Shown one piece after another: positions 36,727 through 45,166 of a DNA stretch of 64,000 nucleotides; positions within the stretch are counted from its first letter, which is position 1, and each line of letters starts with the position of its first letter. The stretch is from NCBI RefSeq assembly GCF_019218265.1, contig NZ_JAHUZE010000002.1:496001-560000 (forward strand). The letters are read 5' to 3'. This DNA comes from Maritimibacter dapengensis. GTDB taxonomy: Bacteria; Pseudomonadota; Alphaproteobacteria; Rhodobacterales; Rhodobacteraceae. The notes beneath the pieces are model-generated. The model ran no database searches and was not told the origin of the DNA. It saw nothing but the letters and a program-made list of their open reading frames with translations. The position numbers and the translations under genes were made by a program.

Positions 36727-37290
36727 TCAGCCCGAAGCGTCGAGGCCGTCGCGGAAGTCGTTCCAGCCGGCATCCACGGAAGATTGCGTATCGCGCCATT
36801 GGGTGAGCGGTTGGCCGGTCACGGGGTCGGTTGCCGGGATGGGCAGGGACATGATGAGTTTCGCAGCGGCGCGGAAATCGGCCTCGCTCACGAATTCCTC
36901 TTGGATGTTGTCCCAGTCGCGGCCCTCGGGGTAGCCGCCGATCACCATGACGTTGTCGGAATTGCCGATCATCGCGTGAGACACGCCGGCGGGCATGACG
37001 ACCACGTCACCCGCGTCGACGCGCACCTTCGTGCCGCCTTTGCCGAAAAGCTCCAGCTCCATCCAGCCGTCGGCGACGCCGAGGCATTCATGCGTGGTGG
37101 AGTGGAAATGGTGATAGAGATAGATGCCGGGATAATGCCAGTTGTTCAGCCAGCCGCTTTTCTGGAAGCGGTCGCGCACGGCGTCCATGCCGCCGCCGGG
37201 CACGCCGCCCCGGTGAATGAGCAGCGGAAAGCGGCTGTTGGGCACGCGTCCGCGCGGCATGGAATGATGCGTTTCGATGGTTCCGGTCAT
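36727..37290 (-). CDS. Cupin-domain protein at the end of the sugar operon
   Basis: A 187-residue protein with one cupin barrel. HYPGIYLYHHFHSTTHECLGVADGWMEL holds the first motif with His and Glu metal ligands, and VDAGDVVVMPAGVSHAMIG is the second motif with its His. Such proteins can be sugar isomerases, dioxygenases or binding proteins. The start has GGAGGAGA upstream. It is the last gene of the minus-strand ABC/epimerase operon, separated from the binding-protein gene by a hairpin, and likely serves the same carbohydrate pathway. Confidence 0.8.
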   Translation of the reverse strand: MTGTIETHHSMPRGRVPNSRFPLLIHRGGVPGGGMDAVRDRFQKSGWLNNWHYPGIYLYHHFHSTTHECLGVADGWMELELFGKGGTKVRVDAGDVVVMPAGVSHAMIGNSDNVMVIGGYPEGRDWDNIQEEFVSEADFRAAAKLIMSLPIPATDPVTGQPLTQWRDTQSSVDAGWNDFRDGLDASG

Positions 37291-37329
37291 GGTTCTCCTC
37301 CCTTGTCCATGAGACCCGCCAAATGAAAT

Positions 37330-37349
37330 GGGGCGGCTCGCGCCGCCCC
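37330..37349 (-). terminator. Attenuator-like hairpin between binding protein and cupin genes
   Basis: GGGGCGGC (37330-37337) pairs with GCCGCCCC (37342-37349) over a four-base loop. On the minus strand the hairpin comes 11 bases after the binding-protein stop and is followed by ATTTCATTT. It could stabilise the 3' end of the abundant binding-protein message or reduce read-through into the cupin gene. Confidence 0.5.
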
Positions 37350-37360
37350 GTTCCATCGGA

Positions 37361-38479
37361 TCAATTGCCACCCCAAGCGCCGGGGTAGTTGGCCATGTCC
37401 TCGCAGCCGCACATTGCGTAGTGCAGCGGCGGCATTGCCGGGTTCACGTATTCATCCAGGTTGTCCTGGGTGATCGCCGGTTGCGGCAAGACCCATTCCG
37501 GGCCGGGGACCGCTTCGCCCTCGATCACATGCGCCGCCGCGATGACCGCTGTGCGCCACTGGAACGTCGGGTAGGTCGGGGCGATGGCCGTCAGACCTTC
37601 GTCCTGCCACTTGCGCAGGAAGTCCTGCTGATCCTCGCCCACGAAGACCGGGATCTCGTAGCCGGAATCCTCGAACGCCTCGATCGCCGCCACGGCGGTC
37701 GCGCCTGCGTCCATCCAGACAGCGTCGATCTCGCCGCGCATCAGGTAGTCTTCCACGATCGACTTGGTCTTGGCGTTGTCGCCATCGGTGAATTCGGCTC
37801 CGACGATGTTGAGTCCGGCCTCATCGAGGATGCGGCGACCGGCGGAATAGCGGGTCTCCAGCACGTCCACGCCGGGCAGGATGCGCAGCATGAGGACGTT
37901 GCCGCCTTCGTCGACGTTGTCGGCGATGAACTCGGCTCCCTGGATGCCGAAGCCGTAGCCGCCGACCGGGTGCACGAAGGTCACCGGGCAGTCGGTGTTC
38001 ACGCCGCGGTCGAAGACGATGACCGGCATCGCCTCACAGGCGCGTTCGACGGCCGGGGTGAGGGCCGCCGTGGTGTTCGGCGATACGATCATCACGTCGC
38101 AATCGCCGCCTGCGAGCAGGTCGTCGATGTCGGCGATCTGCTTGTCGTCCGACCCTTCGGCGTCGACATGGATGAATTCGCCGATAGATTCGTGGTTGGC
38201 GACCTCTTCGGTCATGTTCGTGTAGCCCACGACCCGCCACGGGTTGTTCACGCCCGCGTTGGAGAAGCAGACCGTTGCCGGGGCTTCGACCCCGAGATCG
38301 GCGGTTTCGACCATGGCGTCACCGATATGCTGAAGCCACGGCTGGTCTGCCGGTCCCATCGGCTCCGCCGCGAGCTGTTCCTGCTGTTTGGCGAATTCTT
38401 CCGGGTCGTCGAAGTTCTGGGCGTGAAGGGGCGCGAGGCTGAGGGCCAGCGCTCCCGTCGCCATCAGGATATGTTTCAT
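37361..38479 (-). CDS. Sugar ABC transporter, periplasmic substrate-binding protein
   Basis: A 372-residue binding protein with a Sec signal peptide (hydrophobic core then PLHAQ, cleavage near residue 20). The mature part fits the periplasmic-binding-protein type I fold (ribose/galactose-like): VCFSNAGVNNPWRVVGYTNMTEEV, CDVMIVSPNTTAALTPAVE, VIVFDRGVN, and VWMDAGATAVAAIEAFEDSG. It should deliver a sugar or polyol to the adjacent permeases. It carries two Cys near the C terminus (CGCEDM). GGGAGAGAGAG precedes the ATG. The sugar is unknown; the operon enzymes suggest a rare sugar or cyclic polyol. Confidence 0.9.
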   Translation of the reverse strand: MKHILMATGALALSLAPLHAQNFDDPEEFAKQQEQLAAEPMGPADQPWLQHIGDAMVETADLGVEAPATVCFSNAGVNNPWRVVGYTNMTEEVANHESIGEFIHVDAEGSDDKQIADIDDLLAGGDCDVMIVSPNTTAALTPAVERACEAMPVIVFDRGVNTDCPVTFVHPVGGYGFGIQGAEFIADNVDEGGNVLMLRILPGVDVLETRYSAGRRILDEAGLNIVGAEFTDGDNAKTKSIVEDYLMRGEIDAVWMDAGATAVAAIEAFEDSGYEIPVFVGEDQQDFLRKWQDEGLTAIAPTYPTFQWRTAVIAAAHVIEGEAVPGPEWVLPQPAITQDNLDEYVNPAMPPLHYAMCGCEDMANYPGAWGGN

Positions 38480-38520
38480 CTCTCTCTCCCTAGTGGTTTG
38501 GGGGCCGCAGCATGCGCCCC

Positions 38521-39501
38521 TCAGGTTCCCGTCTGTTTCCTTCGGTGCATGGCGAGCGCGACGGCCGCGATCAGAATAAGACCTTGCACCACCTGCCGGA
38601 CGGGTTGCGGCAGGCCGAGGAAGTTCAGAAGTGTGAATATGGCGGTAAGGGCGAGCGCGCCGCCGAGGGCGGCCGGGACGGAGCCGCGCCCTCCGAGAAG
38701 CTGCGCGCCGCCGAGGACGGCGGCTGTGATCGCCTGAAGCTCGTAGCCGGTGCCGACATCGGTCGAGACGCCCGCGAAGCCGCCGAGCAGGATGCCGGCG
38801 ATGGCCCCGGACAGGCCCGAGAGCATGAAGGCGGTGATGCGGGTGCGGTTGACCGAGACCCCGGCGAGGCGGGCGGCCACGGGGTTGTCGCCGATGGCGT
38901 GGACCTGCCGGCCCAGGTTCGTGCGGTGCATGAGCCAGGCGAAGAGGCCGACGACGACGATCAGCACGATCACCGAAACCGGGATGAAGCGCACGAGGGG
39001 CACGTCGCGGATCAGTTCGCGTCCGAAGAAGCGGAAGGTGTCGGGCAGGTAGCCGCGCGGTGCGCCGCCGGACCACATGAAGGCCAGCCCGTTGAGCGTG
39101 ATCATCATGCCCAGCGTGGCGATGAGCGAGGGGACCCGCAGGAAGCAGACCACGAGCCCGTTCACGAGCCCGGTGCCCAGCCCAATCCCGAGCATGACGG
39201 GGATCACCCAATAGGTCGCGGTGGGGTCGTTGTTGGTCAGCATGGACGAGCCGACCACGACCAGCGTGATGAGCGAACCGACCGAGAGGTCGAAGCCGCC
39301 GGAGGTGATGACATAGACCTGACCGGCCGCGAGGATTGCGAGCGGGGCTGCGCGTTTGAGGAAATTCATATAGCCGGTCGGCTCCACGAAGCCGGGGTTC
39401 ATGAAGATGATCGCCACGATCAGCGCGGCCAGGAGCACCCAGACCGGGTTGATCTGGGGCAGGCGGCTGAACAGCCCGCGGGTTTCGGTGCGCTCGGTCA
39501 T
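38521..39501 (-). CDS. Sugar ABC transporter permease (second of two)
   Basis: A 326-residue inner membrane permease of the ribose-type BPD_transp_2 family with about ten hydrophobic segments. Signature blocks are YVITSGGFDLSVGSLITL, NGLVVCFLRVPSLIATLGM and the cytoplasmic coupling region GRQVHAIGDNPVAARLAGV. With the other permease it would form a heterodimeric channel. Its start overlaps the upstream permease stop by four bases, so synthesis is coupled. The gene ends about 40 bases before the binding-protein gene. Confidence 0.92.
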   Translation of the reverse strand: MTERTETRGLFSRLPQINPVWVLLAALIVAIIFMNPGFVEPTGYMNFLKRAAPLAILAAGQVYVITSGGFDLSVGSLITLVVVGSSMLTNNDPTATYWVIPVMLGIGLGTGLVNGLVVCFLRVPSLIATLGMMITLNGLAFMWSGGAPRGYLPDTFRFFGRELIRDVPLVRFIPVSVIVLIVVVGLFAWLMHRTNLGRQVHAIGDNPVAARLAGVSVNRTRITAFMLSGLSGAIAGILLGGFAGVSTDVGTGYELQAITAAVLGGAQLLGGRGSVPAALGGALALTAIFTLLNFLGLPQPVRQVVQGLILIAAVALAMHRRKQTGT

Positions 39502-40484
39502 GCCACGATCCTTTTCGAGCGGATCGCGTAGAAGGCGACGGCGGCGACGATGATGATGCCGCGCAGCACCTGCTTGGCGAAGCTGTCGACGCCCGCGATG
39601 TTGAACACGCTGTCGATGAGCGAGAAGATCAGCATCCCCGCCATCGTCCCCCAGATGCCGCCGCGTCCGCCCGCGAGCACGGTGCCGCCGATCACCACGA
39701 CGGCGATGCTTTCGAGGTCGTAGACCCCGTCGGAGCCGATCCACGGCGCGCCGGAGCGCAGGCGGGAGGCGAGATAGAGCCCGGCTATCGCCGCGCAGAC
39801 CGAGCAGATGACGTGGGAGAGGACCACGATCCGCCCGGTCTTGATGCCCGCGAAGCGTGCGGCTTCTTCGTTGCCGCCGACCGCATACATGTCGGAGCCG
39901 AACTTGGTGAAGCGGAGCACGATCCATGCGAGCACCGCGAGCCCCGCGAGGAACAGGAGCGCGATGGGGAAGGGGCCGACTTCGCCATAGGCGAAGACCT
40001 GAAACGCCGCCGGGACTTCGCCCGCGAAGTTGGAAACGAAGGCGGAGAGGCACCCTTGAATGATAAGGCTCATGCCGAGGGTCGCGATGAGCGGGTTGAC
40101 CTTCAGCACGCTGACCACGATCCCGTTGGTCACGCCGACGACACCGCCGAGCACGAGGGCCGCCAGCACCGCGGGCACGATCATCGCGGGAGAGCCGTCC
40201 ATCACCACTGAGGCGAGAACGGCGGTGGCGGAGATCAGGCTCGCCACGCTCAGGTCGATAGAGGCGACGAGGATCACGAAGGTCTGGCCGACCGCCGTGA
40301 TGCCGAGCGCGATGGAGCGGCCAAGAATGGCGATCAGGTTGTCGAAGGTCAGGTATTGCGCCTGTCCCGTGGCGAGCGCGACGATGACGTAGATCACCAG
40401 CGCCCCGCCCAGAAGGATGAGCGGTGCCCAGCGTTCGAACCGGAAGCCGGTTTTGCGCGGCGGCGTGTCTTCGGCGAGGCTCAT
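39498..40484 (-). CDS. Sugar ABC transporter permease (first of two)
   Basis: A 328-residue membrane protein of the same family as the following permease but clearly diverged from it. Key blocks are TFVILVASIDLSVASLISAT, NGIVVSVLKVNPLIATLGMS and the coupling helix region SDMYAVGGNEEAARFAGIK. Two distinct permeases point to a heterodimer rather than the homodimer common in ribose importers. The start overlaps the ATPase stop (ATGA). Confidence 0.92.
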   Translation of the reverse strand: MSLAEDTPPRKTGFRFERWAPLILLGGALVIYVIVALATGQAQYLTFDNLIAILGRSIALGITAVGQTFVILVASIDLSVASLISATAVLASVVMDGSPAMIVPAVLAALVLGGVVGVTNGIVVSVLKVNPLIATLGMSLIIQGCLSAFVSNFAGEVPAAFQVFAYGEVGPFPIALLFLAGLAVLAWIVLRFTKFGSDMYAVGGNEEAARFAGIKTGRIVVLSHVICSVCAAIAGLYLASRLRSGAPWIGSDGVYDLESIAVVVIGGTVLAGGRGGIWGTMAGMLIFSLIDSVFNIAGVDSFAKQVLRGIIIVAAVAFYAIRSKRIVA

Positions 40485-41998
40485 GCGGCCACCCCCGTTT
40501 CGCCCGTTGCGGCGTGCATGACATCCTGTTCGCTGGCCCCGTGAGGAAACTCGGCGGCGATACGGCCTTCCTGCATGACGAGCACGCGGTCGGCCGCTCC
40601 GATCACCTCCGGGAGGTCGGAGGAGATCATCAGGATACCGGCGCCTTCGCGCGCGAGGTCGCGCATCAGGTGGTAGATGCCCGCCTTGGAATTCACGTCG
40701 ATGCCGCGGGTCGGTTCGATGAAAATCAGGAGCTTCGGGCGCATCGAGAGCCAGCGGGCCACGATGGCCTTTTGCTGGTTGCCACCCGAAAGCGCGCGGA
40801 TGTCCTGATCGTAGGAAGCCGCGCGGATTTCCATGTGGTCGAGCAATTCGTCCATGCGATCGGTATCGGCGTGGGCGTTCTTGCGGTCACTACCCCAAAG
40901 CTTGCCGAAAGCGCGCGAGGTCAGCATGCCGTTGTCGCGCACGGATTGCATGAGGACGAGCCCCTCGGCCTTGCGATCACCGGGCAGAAGCCCGACACCA
41001 CCCATGATCGCGGTGCGCGGGTTGCGGAAGGTGACGGTGTCGCCGTTCAGCGTGACGTCGCCATGTTCGAACGGGGTCTGGCCGAAGAGCGCCATGGCGA
41101 GGGCGACGCGGCCCGCGCCCTGTATCCCCGCCAGTCCGACGATTTCGCCCGCCCGCACGTCGAGGTCGATATCGTGGAGCATCGCGTTTCCCGCGCCGCG
41201 CACGGAGAGGATCGTTTCGCCGATCTCGTCCGGTGTGGCGGGCGGGGCATAGAAATCCTCGATGTCGCGCCCGACCATGGCGCGCACGATGGCGTCGGGG
41301 GCTGGCACCTCGTCGAACCGGGCGGCCACTTCGCCGTCCTTGAGCACAGTGACGCGGTCGGCCAGCCGCGTGATTTCGCGCATCCGGTGGGTGATGTAGA
41401 TGATGGCGACGCCGCGTTTGCGCAGGGTGTCAACGGTGGCGAAGAGCTCCTCGCATTCGGCTTCGTTCAGGGCGGCGGTCGGTTCGTCCATCACCACGAC
41501 GCGCGCGCCGGTCGAGACGGCCTTGGCGATTTCGACGACCTGCTGCGTGGCGACGTCCAGCTCACCCACGGTGCGGTCGGGGTCGATGCGTCCGGCCGCA
41601 GCGAAAAGCGACAGCACCTCGCGGGTCTCGGCGCGCATCCTGGCCCCGTCGATGAGGCCGAACCGGGTGCGCGGCTCCCGGCCCAGAAACAGGTTCTGCG
41701 CGACGGTGCGTTCGGGAAGTAGCGAAAACTCTTGATAAATAACGGCAATCCCCGCCTGAAGCGATTCCACGGGATGGGCGAAGTGGACCGCTTCACCGCC
41801 CACGTGAACTTCGCCCGCATCGGCGTGGTAGACACCGGAGAGGATCTTGATGAGGGTCGATTTGCCCGCGCCATTCTCGCCCACGAGCGCCTGCACTTCG
41901 CCGGGCCGGACGTCGAAGCTGACTTCCGAGAGGGCGCGCACGCCGGGGAAGGACTTGGTGATCCCCTTCATCTCGATCACGGGGGCGCTGTCGGTCAT
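40481..41998 (-). CDS. Sugar ABC transporter ATP-binding protein (two NBDs)
   Basis: A 505-residue fused ATPase of the RbsA/MglA type. The first half has Walker A GENGAGKST, a signature region near LDVATQQVVEIAKA, and Walker B VVVMDEPTAAL. The second half begins near residue 255; its Walker A is degenerate (GIQGAGRVAL), as is normal in this family, with the signature LSGGNQQKAIVARW. Unusually, its Walker B reads LLIFIEPTRGIDV, so the Asp of the usual LDEPT is replaced by Ile while the Glu is kept. The ATG at 41998 overlaps the upstream epimerase stop. It powers the two permeases. Confidence 0.93.
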   Translation of the reverse strand: MTDSAPVIEMKGITKSFPGVRALSEVSFDVRPGEVQALVGENGAGKSTLIKILSGVYHADAGEVHVGGEAVHFAHPVESLQAGIAVIYQEFSLLPERTVAQNLFLGREPRTRFGLIDGARMRAETREVLSLFAAAGRIDPDRTVGELDVATQQVVEIAKAVSTGARVVVMDEPTAALNEAECEELFATVDTLRKRGVAIIYITHRMREITRLADRVTVLKDGEVAARFDEVPAPDAIVRAMVGRDIEDFYAPPATPDEIGETILSVRGAGNAMLHDIDLDVRAGEIVGLAGIQGAGRVALAMALFGQTPFEHGDVTLNGDTVTFRNPRTAIMGGVGLLPGDRKAEGLVLMQSVRDNGMLTSRAFGKLWGSDRKNAHADTDRMDELLDHMEIRAASYDQDIRALSGGNQQKAIVARWLSMRPKLLIFIEPTRGIDVNSKAGIYHLMRDLAREGAGILMISSDLPEVIGAADRVLVMQEGRIAAEFPHGASEQDVMHAATGETGVAA

Positions 41999-42843
41999 GC
42001 GGCCTCCCATGTCGCGCGGACGAAATCGTGGGACTCCGTGAAGAGCGTTTCGAAGTCGGGAAACAGCGGACGCCAGACGCGGGTGGCGGCGGCGAGTTCG
42101 GGGAGGCCCGCGCCGAAGGCCTCGATCACGACATGGCCGTCGAAACCGGTCGCCTTGACCGCTTTGCAGACCGCCGCGAAGTCGATCTGTCCGCGACCGA
42201 CCACGCCACGGTCGTTCTCGGACAGGTGGAGCACGCCGAGCCGGGGACCGAGATGCTCGATCGCGCGGGGTTGATCCTGCTCCTCGATATTGGCGTGGAA
42301 CGTGTCGTACATGATGCCGAAAGCGGGGTGATCGACCGCATCGGCATAGGCGCGGGCCTGTTCCATCGTGTTGAGGAAATAGGTCTCGAACCGGTTGAGA
42401 TGTTCGAGCGCGAGCCGGTAGCCGTTGCGCCCGGCCCGTTCGGCCATGGTGTGGTGTGCGGCGACATCACGCTCGATTTCGGCCTTCGTCGGACCCGCGC
42501 CGGTGAAATGGCCGATGGGCGCGTGGAACGGGCCGCCGATGGTCTCGGACCCCAGCGCCTCGGCGCAATCCTGTATCCACGACAGGTGGTCGAGACCGCG
42601 CTGGCGGACGCTCGCATCCTCGGACAGCGGGTTGGCGTCGGGATCGGGGACGATGGAGGTCTGCGCGCGGCCAAGGCCGAAGCCCGCGAGGCGTTCGCCC
42701 AACCAGGCGTAATGGTCGGGATCGCCGCGCATGACAGGGATTTCGACGTGGTCGTAACCGATCTCCGCGATACGCTCTATCTGGGGCAGGTGACTCTCGT
42801 CGATATGGCCTGCCAGACAGAGGAGGTTGATGCCCAGCTTCAT
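41995..42843 (-). CDS. Sugar isomerase/epimerase (TIM barrel), second copy
   Basis: A 282-residue protein of the xylose isomerase-like TIM-barrel family (AP endonuclease 2 fold). Recognisable strands include KLGINLLCLAGHI, YDHVEIPVM, LALEHLNRFETYFLN with the metal-binding Glu, MYDTFHANIEEQD with Asp/His, and VVIEAFG with the final Glu. Members epimerise ketoses such as D-tagatose or D-allulose at C3, or isomerise keto-inositols. The ATG is coupled to the upstream dehydrogenase stop (ATGA). The specific sugar is not determinable here. Confidence 0.85.
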   Translation of the reverse strand: MKLGINLLCLAGHIDESHLPQIERIAEIGYDHVEIPVMRGDPDHYAWLGERLAGFGLGRAQTSIVPDPDANPLSEDASVRQRGLDHLSWIQDCAEALGSETIGGPFHAPIGHFTGAGPTKAEIERDVAAHHTMAERAGRNGYRLALEHLNRFETYFLNTMEQARAYADAVDHPAFGIMYDTFHANIEEQDQPRAIEHLGPRLGVLHLSENDRGVVGRGQIDFAAVCKAVKATGFDGHVVIEAFGAGLPELAAATRVWRPLFPDFETLFTESHDFVRATWEAA

Positions 42844-43970
42844 GGCGTCACCCAGGCGCTGTCGCTGGCCGACGAACGGACGCACGCGTCGATGAAGCGC
42901 ATACCGTCGAGACCGTCGTCTATGGTCGGGAAGAGCAGGTCGTCGGGTAGGGCCGTGCCGGCTCGGTGCGCGTGGATCGCGCGGGCGGCATCGGAATAGA
43001 GGTTGGCGAAGGCTTCGAGGTAGCCTTCGGGGTGGCCACCGGGGATACGACTGGCGTCGAGGTTGCCTTGGGTCGCGCCTGCGCCCGCGCGGGTGAGGAG
43101 GCGTTTAGGTTCTCCGAAGGGGGTGAACCAGAGCTTGTTCGGTTCCTCCTGCGACCAGTCGAGCCCGCCCTTGTCGCCGTAAAGGCGCAGGCGGAGCGTG
43201 TTCTCGTTGCCCGGGGCGACCTGGCTGCACCAGAGCATCCCCTTGGCGCCGCCCTGCCAGCGCAGCATCACATGGGCGTTGTCGTCGAGCGCGCGGCCGG
43301 ACCCGAAGGCGTCGAGGTCGGCGGCGAGGCGGTCGAGCGTAAGGCCCGAGACGAAGCAGGCGAGGTTGTAGGCATGGGTCCCGATATCGCCGATTGCGCC
43401 GCCCGCGCCGGAGCGGGCGGGATCGACGCGCCATTCGGCCTGTTTGCCTTCGGCGGGACCAGTCATCCAATCCTGCACGTATTCGACATTCACCAGACGA
43501 AGCGCGCCGAGATCGCCCGCCGCGACCATGTCGCGGGCCTGACGGATCATCGGGTAGCCGGTGTAATTATGCGTGAGCATGAACAGAGCGGAGGAGGCGC
43601 GGGCGATGTCGGCCAGTCGCTCGGCGTCTTCCATCGAGGCTGTCAGGGGCTTGTCGCAGATCACATGGATGCCGCGTTCGAGGAACGCGATGGCGGCAGG
43701 CGCGTGGACGTGGTTCGGGGTCACGATGGAGACCGCTTCGATCCCGTCGTCGCGCGCGGCTTCGGCTTCGGCCATCTCGTCGTAGCTGCCATAGCTGCGG
43801 GGCAGGCCGAGGGCCTCGGCGCTGGCATGGGCCTTGTCCGGCGTCGAACTCAGCGCACCGGCGACAAGAGCATAGTGTCCGTCGATCCGCGAGGCGATGC
43901 GGTGGACGCCGCCGATGAAGGCATCCGTGCCGCCGCCGACCATCCCGAGCCTGATGGGAGCCTCCGCCAT
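42840..43970 (-). CDS. Gfo/Idh/MocA-family oxidoreductase
   Basis: A 376-residue NAD(P)-dependent sugar or inositol dehydrogenase. The Rossmann loop RLGMVGGGTDAFIGG lies at the N terminus, followed by VSIVTPNHVHAPAAI, then the family signature IHVICDKPLTASMEDAE with the catalytic Lys, and GGAIGDIGTHAYNLACF with the active-site Asp and His. It probably oxidises a sugar hydroxyl to a keto group that the neighbouring epimerases rearrange. The ATG at 43970 lies one base after the preceding gene's stop and overlaps the following gene at its own stop. Confidence 0.92.
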   Translation of the reverse strand: MAEAPIRLGMVGGGTDAFIGGVHRIASRIDGHYALVAGALSSTPDKAHASAEALGLPRSYGSYDEMAEAEAARDDGIEAVSIVTPNHVHAPAAIAFLERGIHVICDKPLTASMEDAERLADIARASSALFMLTHNYTGYPMIRQARDMVAAGDLGALRLVNVEYVQDWMTGPAEGKQAEWRVDPARSGAGGAIGDIGTHAYNLACFVSGLTLDRLAADLDAFGSGRALDDNAHVMLRWQGGAKGMLWCSQVAPGNENTLRLRLYGDKGGLDWSQEEPNKLWFTPFGEPKRLLTRAGAGATQGNLDASRIPGGHPEGYLEAFANLYSDAARAIHAHRAGTALPDDLLFPTIDDGLDGMRFIDACVRSSASDSAWVTP

Positions 43971-43971
43971 G

Positions 43972-45030
43972 TCAGCCTTCCAATCCGAGCATCTTGCGGT
44001 TGGCCGCGTCGTCTGCGCCACCTGCGGCGAAATCGTCGAACGCGTGGTCGGTCACGCGGATGATGTGGTCGCGCACGAACGCCGCGCCTTCGCGGGCGCC
44101 GTCCTCGGGGTGTTTGAGCGCGCATTCCCATTCGACCACCGCCCAGCCGTCAAAGCCCATCGTGGTGAGTTTCGAGAAGATCGCGCCGAAATCCACGTGG
44201 CCGTCGCCGGGGCTGCGAAAGCGCCCCGCGCGGTTCGGCCAGGACTGGTAGCCGCCATAGACGCCCTGTTTGCCGGTCGGATTGAATTCGGCATCCTTGA
44301 CGTGGAACATTCCGATCCGGTCTGCGTAGTCGTCAAGATGTGCAACGTAATCAAGGCATTGCAGGACGTAATGCGAGGGGTCGTAGAGCATCCGGGCGCG
44401 GGCGTGTCCATCGACGCGGTCGAGGAACATCTCGTAGCTGACCCCGTCATGCAGGTCTTCGCCGGGGTGGATTTCATAGCAGATGTCGATGCCGTTCTCT
44501 TCGGCATGATCGAGGATCGGGCGCCAGCGGTCGGCGAGTTCGTCGAACGCGGCTTCCACCAATCCTTCGGGGCGTTGCGGCCACGGGTAAATGTAGGGCC
44601 AGGCCAGCGCGCCGGAGAAGGTGCCGAGTGCGGACAATCCGAGGTTGCGCGAGGCGTCGAGCGCCATCTTGACCTGACGGACCGCCCAGTCCTGCCGTGC
44701 CTTGGGGTCGCCGTGGACAGAGGCATGGGCGAAACCGTCGAAGGCGATGTCGTAGGCCGGGTGGACCGCGACGAGCTGGCCTTGGAGATGCGCGGACAGC
44801 TCGGTCACCTCGATCCCGTTTTCGGCGGCCCGACCTTTGAACGTGTCGCAATAGTCGCGTGACGTGGCGGCGGTTTCGAGATCGAACAGCCGGGCGTCCC
44901 AGCTTGGCACCTGCACCCCGATATAGCCGCAATCGGCGGCCCAACGTGTGATGGATGCCCAATCGTTGAACGGGGTGTCGTCCGACGCGAATTGCGCCAG
45001 GAACAGGGCGGGGCCCTTGATCGTCTTCAT
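43972..45030 (-). CDS. Sugar isomerase/epimerase (TIM barrel), first operon gene
   Basis: A 352-residue TIM-barrel protein of the same broad family as the 41995 gene but longer and diverged. It starts KTIKGPALFLAQFASDD; the metal ligands are suggested by ICYEIHPGEDLHD, MLYDPSHYVLQ, MFHVKDAEF and AVVEWECAL. It is the first gene of the operon, with GGGAGGAC before the ATG, and the two LacI-type operators lie 56-113 bp upstream of its start. With the dehydrogenase and second epimerase it suggests an oxidation-isomerisation route on an unknown sugar. Confidence 0.87.
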   Translation of the reverse strand: MKTIKGPALFLAQFASDDTPFNDWASITRWAADCGYIGVQVPSWDARLFDLETAATSRDYCDTFKGRAAENGIEVTELSAHLQGQLVAVHPAYDIAFDGFAHASVHGDPKARQDWAVRQVKMALDASRNLGLSALGTFSGALAWPYIYPWPQRPEGLVEAAFDELADRWRPILDHAEENGIDICYEIHPGEDLHDGVSYEMFLDRVDGHARARMLYDPSHYVLQCLDYVAHLDDYADRIGMFHVKDAEFNPTGKQGVYGGYQSWPNRAGRFRSPGDGHVDFGAIFSKLTTMGFDGWAVVEWECALKHPEDGAREGAAFVRDHIIRVTDHAFDDFAAGGADDAANRKMLGLEG

Positions 45031-45085
45031 ATGTCCTCCCAACGGCGCCGCCTCCACGGCGCCCGATGCCTTTTCCGGCATCTTA

Positions 45086-45099
45086 TGAAATCGATTACA
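45086..45099 (+). promoter_or_regulatory. LacI-type operator 1
   Basis: TGAAATCGATTACA, a near-perfect 14-bp palindrome (one mismatch) with the central CG typical of LacI/GalR operators. It lies 56 bp upstream of the epimerase start on the minus strand. Its centre is 44 bp from operator 2, about four helical turns, so one repressor tetramer or two dimers on the same face could control both divergent promoters. Confidence 0.75.
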
Positions 45100-45129
45100 T
45101 CTGATTCACCATCGCATTGCAATGAAAAA

Positions 45130-45143
45130 TGTAATCGATTACG
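45130..45143 (+). promoter_or_regulatory. LacI-type operator 2
   Basis: TGTAATCGATTACG, a 14-bp palindrome with one end mismatch, 24 bp upstream of the lacI-family start. It shares AATCGATTAC with operator 1. The position suggests autoregulation of the repressor together with control of the sugar operon. Confidence 0.78.
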
Positions 45144-45166
45144 AAACGAAGGGGACAGGAGATGGA

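Noticed and set aside
37361-39211. Long N-terminal extension of the sugar-binding protein across the permease gene
   Set aside because: It runs antisense in frame through a recognised permease with Arg-rich filler; the signal peptide begins cleanly at 38479.
40481-41998. Degenerate Walker A in the second half of the sugar ATPase as a sign of a broken gene
   Set aside because: A degenerate second Walker A is normal for this sugar-importer ATPase family; only the Walker B change was kept as notable.
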